Below are positions 1-9,994 of a stretch of DNA of 64,000 nt, piece after piece; position 1 is the first letter of the stretch, and each line of letters opens with the position of its first letter. A program made the position numbers and the translations under genes. Location of the stretch: NCBI GenBank assembly GCA_001695595.3, contig MBPM02000038.1, forward strand, positions 434,001 through 498,000, read 5' to 3'. Source of the DNA: Plasmopara viticola (lineage: Eukaryota; Oomycota; Peronosporomycetes; Peronosporales; Peronosporaceae). The notes under the pieces were generated by a model that did no database searches, was not told where the DNA came from, and worked only from the letters and a program-made list of their open reading frames with translations.

Positions 1-139
1 TTGCACCTTGGCAAGACGGCTGATAATGATTATCTTGATGTTGCTTCTACATTCGTTGCACACCAGTCGTTTTGTTTGGAGCTACAAATTTTGAGCGATC
101 CACTTGAACTGATCTATCGATAACCATTGCCTGAGACAT
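1..139 (-). pseudogene. Small basic PLV protein, N-terminal part
   Basis: The ATG is at 139 and the frame reads MSQAMVIDRSVQVDRSK before a stop, then runs off the window edge. It is recognisably the same protein as the minus-strand ORF at 50.94-51.20 kb. Both lie head to head with a penton-like gene. The family has no function that I can assign. Lys/Arg richness in the element B copy suggests a nucleic-acid or virion component, which is only a guess. Confidence 0.5.
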
Positions 140-225
140 GTAACTGTCTGCGAAATCTCTTTCGTCGAAGTAAATTTGATTGGGTTGAGTTTTACATACA
201 GAAGTTAATTACGTTATAGATATCA

Positions 226-1010
226 GTGGCTACTCATCTGTTTCGACTCCGATTCTCACAGCCATCGATCATCGTCATCTAAATGGCTTCAAAGCATTGG
301 ACGCAGTCTATTTGAAGATGCCCTGGGATCTTTTACTCGTGGCGAGTAGGCGTCAATACAACAGTTTTGAGATCATGTCACCAACTTCTTTGACGACAGC
401 GACATACACAATTTCGCCCCCTCATGGCACATTCAAAGCTATCGACTTCAACAACTACCTGCAAAATGTGTCCGTCGAAATAAAATTTACTTATACAAAT
501 ATACACCAGAAAAAAGCCTCTTTTATCTCATGCGCTAAGAACACATCAAGTTACGCTATTTCTACGTTGCCAGTTCATACTATTACGGGCTACACTGCTG
601 CACGTGGTTTTTTAGCGATGACTGTTACTGCTTGCACAACAACTCCGCGCGGTAGATTTGTCATTCGGCTTATGCATTGGATTCACTTCAGCTACGGATT
701 TAGCGGCTCAAACATACTAGCGTTTATGCGGAATACTAACTTAGTTCCCGAAATCGATCCACCCGCCGCCATGGGTATCGAGTGTATAATGCAAAAGTGA
801 ATTATAACTAGGTAGTGCACATATTTCCATTTGCTGGGGTGAAGAATGGCGGTCTAACCACAACGGTATGAAGTCAGGAGCTAGCCTATTGCGTAATGAA
901 GGCTTCTAAATCGGAATTGGCAGTATCATTTCTTGGCCAAATCATGAACCTGTTTTTTTTTCATTGAAAACAACGTTCGAATTATATTAATAATATGTCA
1001 ATACGACCAG
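226..1010 (+). pseudogene. Penton/minor-capsid-like PLV protein, copy 1
   Basis: This is homologous along its length to 51303-52109. It shares the N-terminal stretch after GTGGCTA, the NYLQN region, GYTAA, the GLAYC region and the C-terminal IENNV...LII motif. The longest open part is 297-800, with frame breaks on both sides. The family is a structural, probably jelly-roll, protein of Polinton-like elements; that assignment rests on the C-terminal pattern and on its genomic neighbours. Both copies carry GTG where an ATG start would be expected. It is not functional as it stands. Confidence 0.6.
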
Positions 1011-1037
1011 AAGAAGCATTAGTAAACAAACACATTA

Positions 1038-1150
1038 TAAGTCGTATACATACTCAGCAAAGTTCTTGAATATCTTCTGATTGATGGTATCCATCATCTA
1101 GCTCTTTAATTTTGGACATTATTCGTTTGTAGTGATCGATTATTGGTAAG
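1038..1150 (-). pseudogene. Packaging ATPase C-terminal remnant
   Basis: The minus strand aligns by eye with the last 100 bp or so of the ATPase gene at 52.13-52.25 kb. The shared part is the region before the stop, including the SRIHTQ/SNTCSM-like end. The motor domain is absent. It lies between the penton-like copy and the fibre remnant exactly as in element B, which identifies it despite its short length. Confidence 0.45.
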
Positions 1151-1510
1151 AGATATTCAATAGCTCTGACTTTATCTCATCCAATGGCTACCAAACTTAA
1201 ATTGAGATTCAGTTGGAACGCTTTTTGCTATAAATATCATTCGCGATATAAATCGTTAATCACTTAATTTCAGTGAATCTTGTTTAGATTGGACTGGTCT
1301 TGGTTGTGTATCTAGTGTTAATGCCGCTGCTGCTAGTTCTTCAGCAGTAGCTAAACAGCACCAATAATCTATCTGCTTAAGTGTTGCGAGAACTATTAAA
1401 TTCACTGCTCAACTAAACATCATGTCTCTTGGGGTTTTAACGTTGCCTGCTGCACTGTTGGAACCTCTTAAGCATAAAATCTTATCCACGCAGGAACAAC
1501 ACTGTGACAT
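1150..1510 (+). pseudogene. PLV fibre N-terminal remnant
   Basis: Plus-strand sequence corresponds to 52.81-53.18 kb, with the shared phrase around LSSNGY/LIHPMAT, then a GLG...V..VN-A-A repeat-like run matching the GLGYATGVTLGAA motif of the intact copy. Several stops interrupt it. It ends at the junction with the gypsy remnant. Confidence 0.5.
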
Positions 1511-1545
1511 TTTGATGTAAAGTTGCTGCCCTTCACACCATTTCC

Positions 1546-2090
1546 TTAAGCCGTATTGTGGTCTGCGACATTCTCACTTTGTGTGAACACGTAAATGTCG
1601 TCAAAAAAGATTCTCAACACATCCCTTAAGTCTCGAAAGACAATCTGTAAAAGCTGGCCAAACGTACCGGGTCTTCCGCTTAGTCTCATTACAGGGACAA
1701 GATACTCAATTAGATCATCTGGGTTTGAAATTGGCGTAAATGGAATACCTGAATCACAAAATATACGCTGACCGTAGCCCCAAAGTAGGTCCATGCATGA
1801 AAACCAATGACTTACGGACATAGCGTGAACGGTGTCTTCCTTCCGCGGTATCAGCATCGCCGGCAAAATCGTCGTTAGCTTTAGCTGACAATAATAGTTC
1901 ACAACGCGCCAGCTTGCAGGCTTCTTGGTACAAACGTTGATGCCGATAAGACAGACGTACTTGGCCGAAAAATGCCGGCTTGAATCATCTCTTTGGTCCA
2001 TATTCGGACACTCCTGCGTTGTTCAGGACTCTGGCGCCATTGTTTGACAGAAATCGGCTTAGTACCAGGCTTTAGAACTTTTATGTTCAT
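1546..2090 (-). pseudogene. Ty3/gypsy reverse transcriptase fragment
   Basis: Two overlapping frames (2090-1899 and 2001-1546) together show the gypsy RT core. A KPISVKQWRQSPEQRR segment is followed by the K-P-x-WR-VNY.QL block, then WFSCMDLLWGY, a GLSG.PGTF-like block and the catalytic FFDDIYVF, which matches the family's usual Y/F-x-DD box. One frameshift separates the halves. The sequence stops shortly after the DD box. Confidence 0.8.
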
Positions 2091-2599
2091 TTTTTTCAGG
2101 AAATGAGGTGTCTAGCTTAAGAGCTCTGTGCGAGGACTGTGTCCGCAAACTTGCGTTACATTTCATACGCCGAATGCATCTTAAGTGGTTCCCATACTTG
2201 ATTCTTGAGGCGCTCAGCTTCTTCAGAATCATGCGGGTTGACGACAAAGACAGCTCCAATGCCTTTGTCGTGACGCAACATTCTCAAACATAAAAAAGAA
2301 GAAGTAAGCTGCATCTTTCCTTGACGGGCATGGTGACCTTTTGACGATAGTATTAGAAATCTCGAAGTTTTAAATTATGTGGTGCTCCATGTTGGCGCGA
2401 GGAGACATGCCTTGTAGTCCAATTGATATCTGGATTTTGCTCCCGAAGCCACCACATGCCAATCATAACATCTTTATAAATAAAAACAGGCATGATTTGG
2501 AACGTTCTTGATGTTAAGGGGAAACCAGGTATCTGTAAGTTCATGTACAAATTTCATCGGGGGAAGTGAATAACATGGTCGTAACCAAAGTCAACTGGC

Positions 2600-2850
2600 A
2601 TCATCTAACTCTTGATTACTTCGAGCTCAGGTCGCTTCACCAAGTTTTCTGATAAACCATTAAGACTACTTCCAATGTCGATGAAGTCGATGGCGGGTCT
2701 CTCTTGACCAACGTCTTGGAAGCTTGATCTTCTGTTTCGAGGACAGCATACAGTGCATCTATAATATAAGGACTCGTTTCCTTTCTTTTAAAAGAGAAAC
2801 ATTGCGGCGATATGTGTCCAACAACGCCACAATTGTTACATATTGCCGAT
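2600..2850 (-). pseudogene. Gypsy zinc knuckle and protease remnant
   Basis: The minus strand encodes a CNNCGVVGHISPQC zinc knuckle near 2808-2850, the nucleocapsid motif that binds RNA in gag. Further on, near 2620-2700, the phrase FIDIGSSLNGL resembles the D-[ST]-G active site of retroviral-type aspartic proteases, with Thr replaced by Ile. The frame is interrupted. The homologous knuckle in copy 2 at 35.84 kb ends in TGA where the last Cys should be. Confidence 0.55.
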
Positions 2851-2867
2851 TTAGTCCAGTTGTCGCT

Positions 2868-3840
2868 CTAGTGTTTCAGCTGTTTAAAACGCCTTAAGTT
2901 TTGAAGTCGTGACTTGTTCGCACGATAGTCTGATTCTTTAGGCACCATTTTGAACGTCTTGTCCGATATACAACGTGGCCTTCCCAAGTCATGGGCAAAC
3001 TCGATTTTCAAAGCAATTTCAATCGAATTCTGAAGAGAGTTCTCGAAGTCTTTTCTTTCATATTTTTGCGGCTTCTTTCCGTAATCCATTTTGAAAAGAG
3101 TAGCGCTTGCCCAATTTACTGATTTTAATTTTCTTTGGGTAATCGAGTCCTGGAATTTAGAGTCGTACTCGTGACTAGTTTCCCTTTGACTCAGAGAACA
3201 TCCGCTCTCGAAGAGCATGCTCGAAATCCTTTGGCCTGAAGCGTGTACGCAACTGAGTGCCCATGTCGTGTGCACGTTCATACGCTCATGGTCGGTGATA
3301 AAGGCACGGTACCAATTAAGTACGCATCGCCTAAATTATTTGAGATAAGCGTCACAAAGTCTGACAACTCTGTTGTCATTAACTGGCGCTTGTTAGCGGA
3401 GTACTATTCGGATGCAAAGATATACAATTTAATATCTTTGCCAAATCTCTCTTCATATACAGAAGGGCATTTCTTCTGCCCGCCTTATAATGTACAAAAA
3501 AATCAATTAGCCCGTTGCATCTGGGCTTGAATTTGAGCTTGCACCTGGGCTTGGTTTAATGAACCTATTTAAAGCTCTTGCGTTTGCTGAATACGGTGCT
3601 CCAGGTTATCAGTGATGTCGTGATCAAAATATTTGGCACCTAAGTCCTTTAAATCCGGGATACCGGTTCGATTAAGTTGGGCAAGCTCCAGCTGTTCCAC
3701 CTCTGAAAACCCCAAGTCTTTTCGCAGATTGTCGAGCTCCTCATTACGGCATTTAAGAACCCAGTGGTATTATGAACGGGTTTGTGGGTGCACGAATCGT
3801 TTGTTTTCCCATACAACGAAGCCGAATAAAACAGCTCAGT
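2868..3840 (-). pseudogene. Gypsy gag remnant
   Basis: ORF 3281-2868 (137 residues) is basic and matches copy 2 frames at 35.38-35.74 kb (shared MNVHTTWAL / MNVHKTWAL, FEN.LQNSIEIA / LKKAIEVA and TFKMVP). Upstream minus-strand sequence 3530-3740 matches the copy 2 frame at 34.51-34.72 kb (L..LRKDL...VEQL.LAQL). This is a gag polyprotein by position relative to the zinc knuckle and RT. It is broken by stops. Confidence 0.55.
3414..3441. repeat. 10-bp-arm hairpin inside gag copy 1
   Basis: GCAAAGATAT and its exact reverse complement flank an 8-bp loop. The homologous spot of the inverted gypsy copy carries a different and longer hairpin (35166-35236). Confidence 0.6.
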
Positions 3841-4022
3841 AGTGTTGAACTAGATCAAGCAAAGTCAAGTGGGTAATTTATCGGAAAGTTTTTCTCCGTG
3901 TTTCAGAAGCGGGTCAGGGATTTTTCGAAAGGCAAAATCAACCAATTGAAACATCCAAAATGCTTGTACCACACTAGCGTTCACCAACCACTAAACGTTG
4001 AGTTTGTGCAACTCTTTGTGAT

Positions 4023-4292
4023 CTAGTATTTTCCGCTGTATGTCTCGTACCAATAATCACAGAATGACTCGCTTTTCAATATGTAACCACGAGCACCCTT
4101 GCCTTGAACACTTAAGCTTGACACGACATGTGCTCCAACGAAACACAGTCGCGAAGAAAGCTTATTTGAGTCGGTTGTTGGATGAGGCTTTGGGGCAAGC
4201 GGAGCATAGTCAGTGAAGGAGGAGGAGTGTGAGTAGCTCAAAAGCAAAAGGAGAAGTGATGTTAAAAGGAGGAATCTTACGGATTCTTTCAT
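4023..4292 (-). CDS. 89-residue ORF with signal-like N-terminus upstream of gag
   Basis: It starts at an ATG (4292) and runs uninterrupted. Residues 1-25 read as a short charged start, a leucine-rich core and a serine-rich end, as in a secretory signal. The remainder contains YAPLAPKPHPTT and ends SESFCDYWYETYSGKY. The copy at 34.02-34.26 kb keeps YAPLAPKP, VVSSL and the GKGAR motif but is frameshifted. It sits just upstream of gag in both gypsy copies, so it may be a leader ORF of the element or a captured secreted host protein. Function unknown. Confidence 0.4.
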   Translation of the reverse strand: MKESVRFLLLTSLLLLLLSYSHSSSFTDYAPLAPKPHPTTDSNKLSSRLCFVGAHVVSSLSVQGKGARGYILKSESFCDYWYETYSGKY

Positions 4293-4589
4293 GTCTACAG
4301 CCTACTCCATTTACACATCCTAGATTATTTTCCGCGAACAAGGTACTTAATTCTCGACGATTATGGGACATCTGGAACCTCCTTCTGGTCTAAATTGCAC
4401 AATCGCATATTTGTATGGATAGTATTGATGCATATTTATTTTGGGGATCTATAGTTATATGGCGTAATACCCGTTTCCGGCAAATTTACAACGGCTACGT
4501 CACAGTAAGTGGAAGCCTGTATCAACGAAAAGCTACCTAACATTTGATGCGTCGTGCTTCCTAACTAACAAAATGTAGTCACGGACGGG

Positions 4590-4948
4590 TCTATCAGTGA
4601 ACGGTGGCCTCTTTGGACGATGGAGACAATATCGCTACAAGCTAATGCCTTATTCCAAAATTCGATGGCCCTGATACGGTGTTAATGACGACAAAGTGGA
4701 CTTGATCAGATAAAAGTAGCGATGTTAAAGTCGTAATTAACTGCGAAATATACACCATGCCAAAGGTGTACGATGATATTTACTACTTTTCGGTGGACAA
4801 TATCAGTTGCTGGTCAATCAAGAGTCAAAACGAATATATCGGATTCAGTGTTTGTGTTCAAGATCGTGAAAACTTGCTTTCTAAGTCGGAATTCACAGAA
4901 CTATTCTCTGCATCAAATGAGTGTCTCTCATTCAGATCGAATTTATGA
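4590..4948 (+). pseudogene. R2 repeat-family gene, copy at 4.6 kb
   Basis: The open part 4757-4948 carries the family hallmark SCWSIKSQNEYI-FSVCVQDRENLLSKSEF. Related copies are at 60.8-61.33 kb (+) and 33.33-33.76 kb (-). Upstream DNA from 4590 also matches 60.89 kb, through the GDNIAT/GDSIAT region. I do not recognise the protein. Its N-terminal part, best seen at 60.56 kb and 9.75 kb, is hydrophobic. Here the N-terminal half is frameshifted. Confidence 0.5.
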
Positions 4949-6050
4949 CCTTTACGAGCTTCATGATGCCCTTTGTGCCATTGCCGCTTCAGAAGTGGTA
5001 CGCGGCAGCAATTGCTTGCCTCCACATGGCTTCATGTCTTTTTGCAAGTAAGCCATGTAACAAACATGGTTTCATGTCTTTTGCAAGTAAGCTATGTAAT
5101 AAACATGGCTTTATGTCTTTTTGCCAGCAATAATGGGTGAACTCTCCTTTTTTCACTCCAACTAAGTCTGTCCGTAGCTTTTGTTCTCTCGAAAAAAAAT
5201 TCAGTCACCTCTACTGTCACTGCTGACTTCAAAAAGCTAAAGCAATTCTCTACGAGGTCACCTTAACTTGTCTTGGAAATTGAGTGGCTATTGAAACATC
5301 GAAGTTGTCTGCCCATTCAACTCATGAGCATATTCATCTATCATAAAGAAAGCGCAGACTTTTAAGCTTACCGGAAAGGCTGTTGCTCTCAGTTATTTCT
5401 TTAAATTCTCTGAGGACACAAAGATAGTGAGCCCTCAACGTTAATTCTGACAGCCCAGAAATGAGAGTGATACGCCGCGCGCATTGGTTGCCATTGGGTC
5501 CTTAATTATGTTCTTACACGAAATGCAAAGCCTTTGGCTTTTCTTGTGGCCGCTATCGGCGGAGCTACCGGAGCATGTACAGCCTGGACTCTAGAACATA
5601 GACGTAGCAAATTGAGCTCGAGCATCAGCACGTGTTCTATTCGCTTGACAGTAAGGAAGGCAGCCACCTCCTCAGGCCAAAGCAGTCAGCATTTCTTTTG
5701 ATCGTTCGTCCGATACATGCAAGACCTAGTATATATTCTTTGTAATTCAATTTAGCTGCGTGGGCATCTGATAGACTCTTCAAGTGCTACGAGTTGTATG
5801 ACGGGGTCACACAGCACCTTGCAAAGAAGACGAGCTGGAAAATACAATCGACACTAGTCAAGCTTTTGAGGGATTAACGTGTCCTATAGATTGCAGTTCA
5901 AATCGTAATTTGTTTTGTTTGCACAAAGTTCAACACGGGAATTTTTAGGGCTGGAATTCGAAATAAAGCAGTATGCGAATCGGTATTAATACTGGTAGAA
6001 AGCCACGGCGTTTTTTCTACAACTTCATGTAGAGTTCACTCGCATTAAAT
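4930..6050 (+). repeat. D1 direct repeat, copy 1 (about 1.1 kb)
   Basis: The same sequence recurs in the same orientation at 32270-33420. Shared landmarks are the CATGGCTTCATGTCTTT segment, the GAATGAGAGTGA...CGCCGCGCGCATTG segment, the AGCCTTTGGCTT segment, GCTGCGTGGGCATC and the terminal GTAGAAAGCCACGGCGT. No open frame is conserved between the copies, so it looks like non-coding or long-dead DNA. It directly follows R2 here. Confidence 0.7.
5025..5133 (+). repeat. About 41-bp tandem repeat, 2.5 units
   Basis: Units begin TGGCTTCATGTCTTTTTGCA and contain AAGTAAGCCATGTAACAAACA, with small substitutions and a 1-bp length change between units. The homologous place in D1 copy 2 (32.37-32.43 kb) has only about 1.5 units, so the array changed length after duplication. 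Confidence 0.7.
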
Positions 6051-6306
6051 TATGTGTCATGATAAATGTATGACCTTGACAAGCAGCGCCGACGTTACAT
6101 TGTGCAAGCCTCACTTTCCTTCTTTTCCATTCGTCACCAATCTGTTCCTCCCGTGTATTTGATGCATTGTCTATAATTTACGGAATCCAGATGGCACGCT
6201 TAACAAACGTGCATGAAAATGAACAGAGCATGCAGCAAAAAAGCTTTACTTAGAAATAAAGTTTATTGCCGTATATTAGACAGCTTACCTGACGTCGTAA
6301 ATTGTT

Positions 6307-7123
6307 TTATGCCAGCTCCACGTGTTTCTTGTAGGCCTTGACGTAATCTTTCAAATGGTCGATTGCGGCCTCATTCTTGCCGAACACACCCTGTTTGTCC
6401 AGCAGTCGCATGTACAAGAGCGGAGAGACGTCAAAAGCAATCATTTCTTCGGTAGAGCAGCCTGAGTCGACAATCTTGCGCACTCTATACAAAGCCAAAC
6501 GCGCCACGAGCCGCTGGCCCGATGACATGTTTTCTACCGCTTTATTCCACTCGTCCATTCCAGAGACCGGTGGTTTTTGGTCAGGGCCGTCAAATTGTTT
6601 AAAGTACTTTTCCGTGAACTGGTCGTATTCCTCTTGAAACCTGGTTTTTTTATGAGGCGCAGTGTTGGAGTGGCGGAATATAGCATTTTTAACGCTTTTC
6701 ACGTACAACGGGGGTACTCCACCCATAGCCGCGGGGCCAAAGCTTCCTCTGGTTGCTAAGTATAAGTTCCACACCCGCAAGGATGTATATGCCTCCCTAA
6801 GTTTCGCCCAGATGCTCTTTAACCAATTTACCGGAATCAGCTTCGACATTAACTTTATTCGGTACGGCCTTCTCCGATGGCCCTACCTTCCCAATTGACT
6901 CCACAGCAGGATTAAGATTCTGTGTTATACCTCGCTCTTCGGTTGGAATGTGCTTAGGGTCATCCACCGTAAGTATGCGCTTGCCGCTGCTATCTAACTG
7001 TTCGGAACGAGGCAACTTGTCGTCGGATTCCTCGAGCGAGGATGCTTGTGTGCAGGCCGAGAAGGCGACACTGCACGAATAGCCGATCAGGAAAAGAATC
7101 GAGAGAAATGCACAGTGGCGCAT
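6307..7123 (-). pseudogene. Candidate secreted effector of the RxLR/dEER type, frameshifted
   Basis: The first ATG of a credible signal peptide is at 7123; residues 1-23 are hydrophobic and end AFSA. Residues 48-51 (KRIL) occupy the place of an RxLR motif but do not match it exactly, and TEER at 61-64 matches the dEER motif. The first frame stops at 6797. A second frame, open from 6849 to 6307, continues with an alpha-helical C-terminal region rich in W and Y. One small frameshift near 6.80-6.85 kb therefore separates the leader from the body. Oomycete RxLR-type effectors are secreted into host plant cells. A sequencing error could also cause the break. Confidence 0.6.
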
Positions 7124-7446
7124 TGGAAACGTACGGTGTACTGCTCTACTCAACGAATCTTTGAGAATGGCAATCGAGGAGAATCAGACTCTTCAGGATA
7201 GACGTATGCAATCTTTCTATGTCATGCCAGCATATATTGCTGGAATCAATTACGCAGGACCATACTTTTACAGGATCATTTCTACGCAGTGCTCTCCTAC
7301 TGTATAATTATCGCTATACCGGTATTTTGAATATACCGCATTTAGGCCAAAACGCAAAGTCTAGTAATTGCTACAGTTTCTCTCAATATAATAGAAAGAA
7401 GCGTTTCTACCCTATAGCCGTGCTTTTAATGGTGAAAAGGTATAGA
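7124..7446. other. Intergenic, effector upstream region
   Basis: AT-rich DNA with no supported gene. It would hold the promoter of the minus-strand effector. No sharp motif was identified. Confidence 0.4.
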
Positions 7447-7772
7447 GATTTAAGCTACCGGAACACACGCGCTAGGATTAAGCTGTCTCTATCGCGGGAT
7501 GCTGGTAGCAATCCGACCCATTTTGGGACCAAGTTCCGTACCCCTCATTACACTATGGGGCTTTTTCGGTCAGTGGGGCGTCCCCTACCCAACCCTTTTA
7601 TAACTCAATCGGGCGCGATTTGGTAGGGCAGTCACACACTCGGGTGCGATGGCTCGTCCACTTTAGTGACCTATCTCCGGCTGCCTTAATTCGGATCCTA
7701 TGGGTATCGAACCAGGTACCTCCCGGTCCTGGGTCGAACGGCTAACCGCTGGAGCCACAGGACCGGTGGTGG
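7447..7772 (-). mobile_element. tRNA-derived SINE
   Basis: On the minus strand the head contains an RNA polymerase III A box (TGGCTCCAGCGG, plus positions 7746-7757) and a B box (GGTTCGATACCC, 7702-7713) spaced as in a tRNA. A non-tRNA body follows. The unit is flanked by the 11-bp repeat AAAGGTATAGA at 7436-7446 and 7773-7783, consistent with target-site duplication by a LINE-dependent SINE. There is no obvious poly(A) tail. tRNA-derived SINEs are known in Phytophthora; the exact family is not determined. Confidence 0.75.
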
Positions 7773-7783
7773 AAAGGTATAGA

Positions 7784-8769
7784 ACTTTTGATATAATGGG
7801 CACTCGAAAAATTAATAAATCTATATGTCCCAATTAAATGCGTGCGAACCCACAAGGTAGACCACCAAAGTCATATATCTTATTACTTCATGCTATTGAG
7901 CTAACGCTATCGATGAGCTCATTAATACTATTTATTTTCTTGGCCAGTGCGGACACCATTTGAAGCAGAAGAGTCTTACTTTTTGTATAAATACATACCC
8001 CGCTAAAAGTGAAGGCTATTGTGGAATGCGCAAATTCAATAAACCAAAACGACTTGAAATGTTCTGCTTGATCTGCATTGCTAAGAACTGACTAAGCCAC
8101 TGTCTGACCTCTTAAACTAACGCTTAGCATATTATAAATGAACTTATTAGCCCATACACAAATCGAAGGAATTATCGATGATTGTACCCGCCTTTAATGT
8201 GGGAATATCGCCACCACAAATCCAAGATTCCCTTTATCGTGTAAAATCACACGCGCGAACATTACTGTGAATCATTGTAACTTCGCTTTGCCACTCAACT
8301 CTCGCATATGCCAATCAAGGCGCTCGTATGTCGCACATGGCGCTAAATCCGTCCATGCGTTAGTCGCGACCACAACGCTTCGCGTTGGATACAGAAGCTA
8401 AACTTTTAGATTTTCGAGCTGTGCAACCTAAATCTCAAATGTCACAATAAAGACTACACACTACAACCACCAAAACTACTACCTCCGCATGATGCGCAGT
8501 TAAGCACGCCGCATTTGGTGCTATGGTCAGCGCGCAATGTTAATGGCGCTGACTGCAGCACAATTGAATTTTTCTCGTGGGTGCTAGCTGCTCCTTTATC
8601 AATTTGTAGCTCAAATACCTACAAGAAAAATTGTGCGACACTATGTGTCTCGGCTGTTGTGTATGTATAAGTGCCTACAACAGTCTATAAGCTGCGCTGG
8701 ACGGGAAAAAATCCTGTTTGCTCGGGTCTTGCAGTATTTGTGCTTGTCAACGTCGTCATGTGAATCTAA
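7784..8769. other. Non-coding gap before R1
   Basis: No ORF, RNA gene or transposon was recognised. The last 300 bp precede the R1 start codon at 8770 and would contain its promoter. Confidence 0.3.
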
Positions 8770-9237
8770 ATGGCAGTAGTGCCTACGCCAGCAGTGCGTA
8801 GTCAAGCGACCGCCATTTTAAAGCTACGCTTGAACACTAAATTGACTTCAACAGAAAAAGTGAATGCATCTGGGCGACTAAAGCCGCGGGCTTCACGAAG
8901 CTCACAATTTTTCATTTCAATGGTTAACAGTAATTTTAATAGATGCAAGCTACGTGATCGTGCTAAGAAATCATCGCGAGTACCGATGGCAGGTAGGTAC
9001 AGGAAGTACAAACGCAACGTGTTTATAACAAAGAACATTTCACCGCTGTATACACTGTCAGACACGGTGCACACCGCGTTCTGGCCGCAACATTATTCAG
9101 ATTTTAACGTACAGTCCAAGCCACTGCAATTTACTTTTTACGGAGAACCGATTGCAATATGCGCTGAAGCTTGGTTTCGAGCGCATTTGCAGATAACTCC
9201 TGTCATGAGCGACAATGCTGAGATGAAAACACAATGA
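8770..9237 (+). CDS. R1 repeat-family protein, intact copy (155 residues)
   Basis: It opens with ATG at 8770 and has no internal stop. The first 60 residues are basic. The conserved part is PLYTLSDTVHTAFWPQHYSDF, then a KPLQF-F block and L-ITPVMSDNAE. Related but damaged copies lie at 43.50-43.82 kb (-) and 59.76-60.21 kb (+), both at the ends of PLV element B. No known domain was recognised. DNA similarity to the 59.7 kb copy continues past the stop to about 9.39 kb, so the ancestral protein was probably longer and this copy is shortened by a frameshift. Confidence 0.45.
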   Translation: MAVVPTPAVRSQATAILKLRLNTKLTSTEKVNASGRLKPRASRSSQFFISMVNSNFNRCKLRDRAKKSSRVPMAGRYRKYKRNVFITKNISPLYTLSDTVHTAFWPQHYSDFNVQSKPLQFTFYGEPIAICAEAWFRAHLQITPVMSDNAEMKTQ

Positions 9238-9571
9238 CTTTGTTGGTAGTTTATGGCAAGCAAATGACACTAGAGCTTACGGTTTTGTCCAAGCCGGCGA
9301 TGGATACTGATCCACTATGTCGAAAGCTAAGTAGCTGCGAGTATCTGGAAGCGCCCATGACCACTGGCGAAGTCTTCTCTTTTTGACCGATTGCTGTCCT
9401 GATCAGATATGAGCAGATGCATAGCTGTTAAAGCATAAAAAAATATCTTATTGAACATTCGAAAATTAACATAGAAATTACGTGTAAACGTAGTAGTGCC
9501 TATTAAAGGCCTTTTAATCTAGATGTGCTACAATTATGTAGGGATGTTGCGATGCTGTCGCTTTCGATTTA

Positions 9572-9994
9572 ATGCTCCATTGTCGCCACTTGCAAGATAG
9601 ATGGCAAATGTGTGAAGCCCTTTTAGCAGCAAAAATGGGCGGCAACGCTAATCACGAGTTTCGCACAACTCAAGCTTTGACCACAACGATAAAGATTCGG
9701 GCCCAGTCGAAGAGCAACGGCTTTTCACCCTCTGTGCTTGGGGTACTTGTTAAATGATCGTGAGCTCACTCTTTATTGATGTTTGCCTCGTGCTCGTCGT
9801 GAAGCACAACGATAGCATGGATGACCAAAAAGCGGTCAAAGAAATTTATCCCATTTTTGCAGCGGCGTTTGCTTCATCTTTGAGTTGTCACCATTCGTCC
9901 GAGCCACGGAAGAGAATAATGGGTATTTATATAAAGCGCGCAGCGAAGACTAGCCCTCTTTCATTGGACGCAGTAGACACATGAGCATAAGTGG
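9572..9994 (+). pseudogene. R2-family 5' part, cut at the element A junction
   Basis: It matches 60.37-60.76 kb. ORF 9754-9984 starts at ATG with a hydrophobic stretch (SSLFIDVCLVLVV), then FAAAFASSLS and EP-K. The next frame begins MSISGI, as at 60.76 kb, and then diverges abruptly at about 9995, where PLV element A sequence starts. The rest of R2 was not found downstream of element A. The unit may encode a small secreted or membrane protein; function unknown. Confidence 0.45.

Larger units (their letters stand above)
1..1510 (+). mobile_element. Truncated Polinton-like virus fragment (copy 1)
   Basis: This segment is colinear with 50.94-53.2 kb of element B. It has the small basic ORF on the minus strand, then the penton-like gene on plus, then the tail of the packaging ATPase on minus, then the start of the fibre gene on plus. 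Most of the ATPase, including the part with the nucleotide-binding motifs, is missing, so this copy has an internal deletion of roughly 0.5 kb. It stops where Ty3/gypsy sequence starts near 1.54 kb. The order and strands are seen directly. That it derives from a related virus genome is inferred, and its left part lies outside the window. Confidence 0.75.
1546..4292 (-). mobile_element. Decayed Ty3/gypsy retrotransposon, copy 1
   Basis: On the minus strand, from high to low coordinate, there is a short leader ORF, a gag-like region, a zinc knuckle, a degenerate aspartic-protease region and reverse transcriptase ending near 1546. No LTRs were recognised and RNase H/integrase are missing, so this is a truncated remnant. 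A second copy with the same gene order lies inverted at 34.0-37.0 kb and decays at nearly the same place in reverse transcriptase. Confidence 0.75.

Noticed and set aside
7681..7772. A tRNA gene
   Set aside because: A and B boxes are present, but the unit continues as a 326-bp element with target duplications and poor acceptor-stem pairing. It is a SINE.
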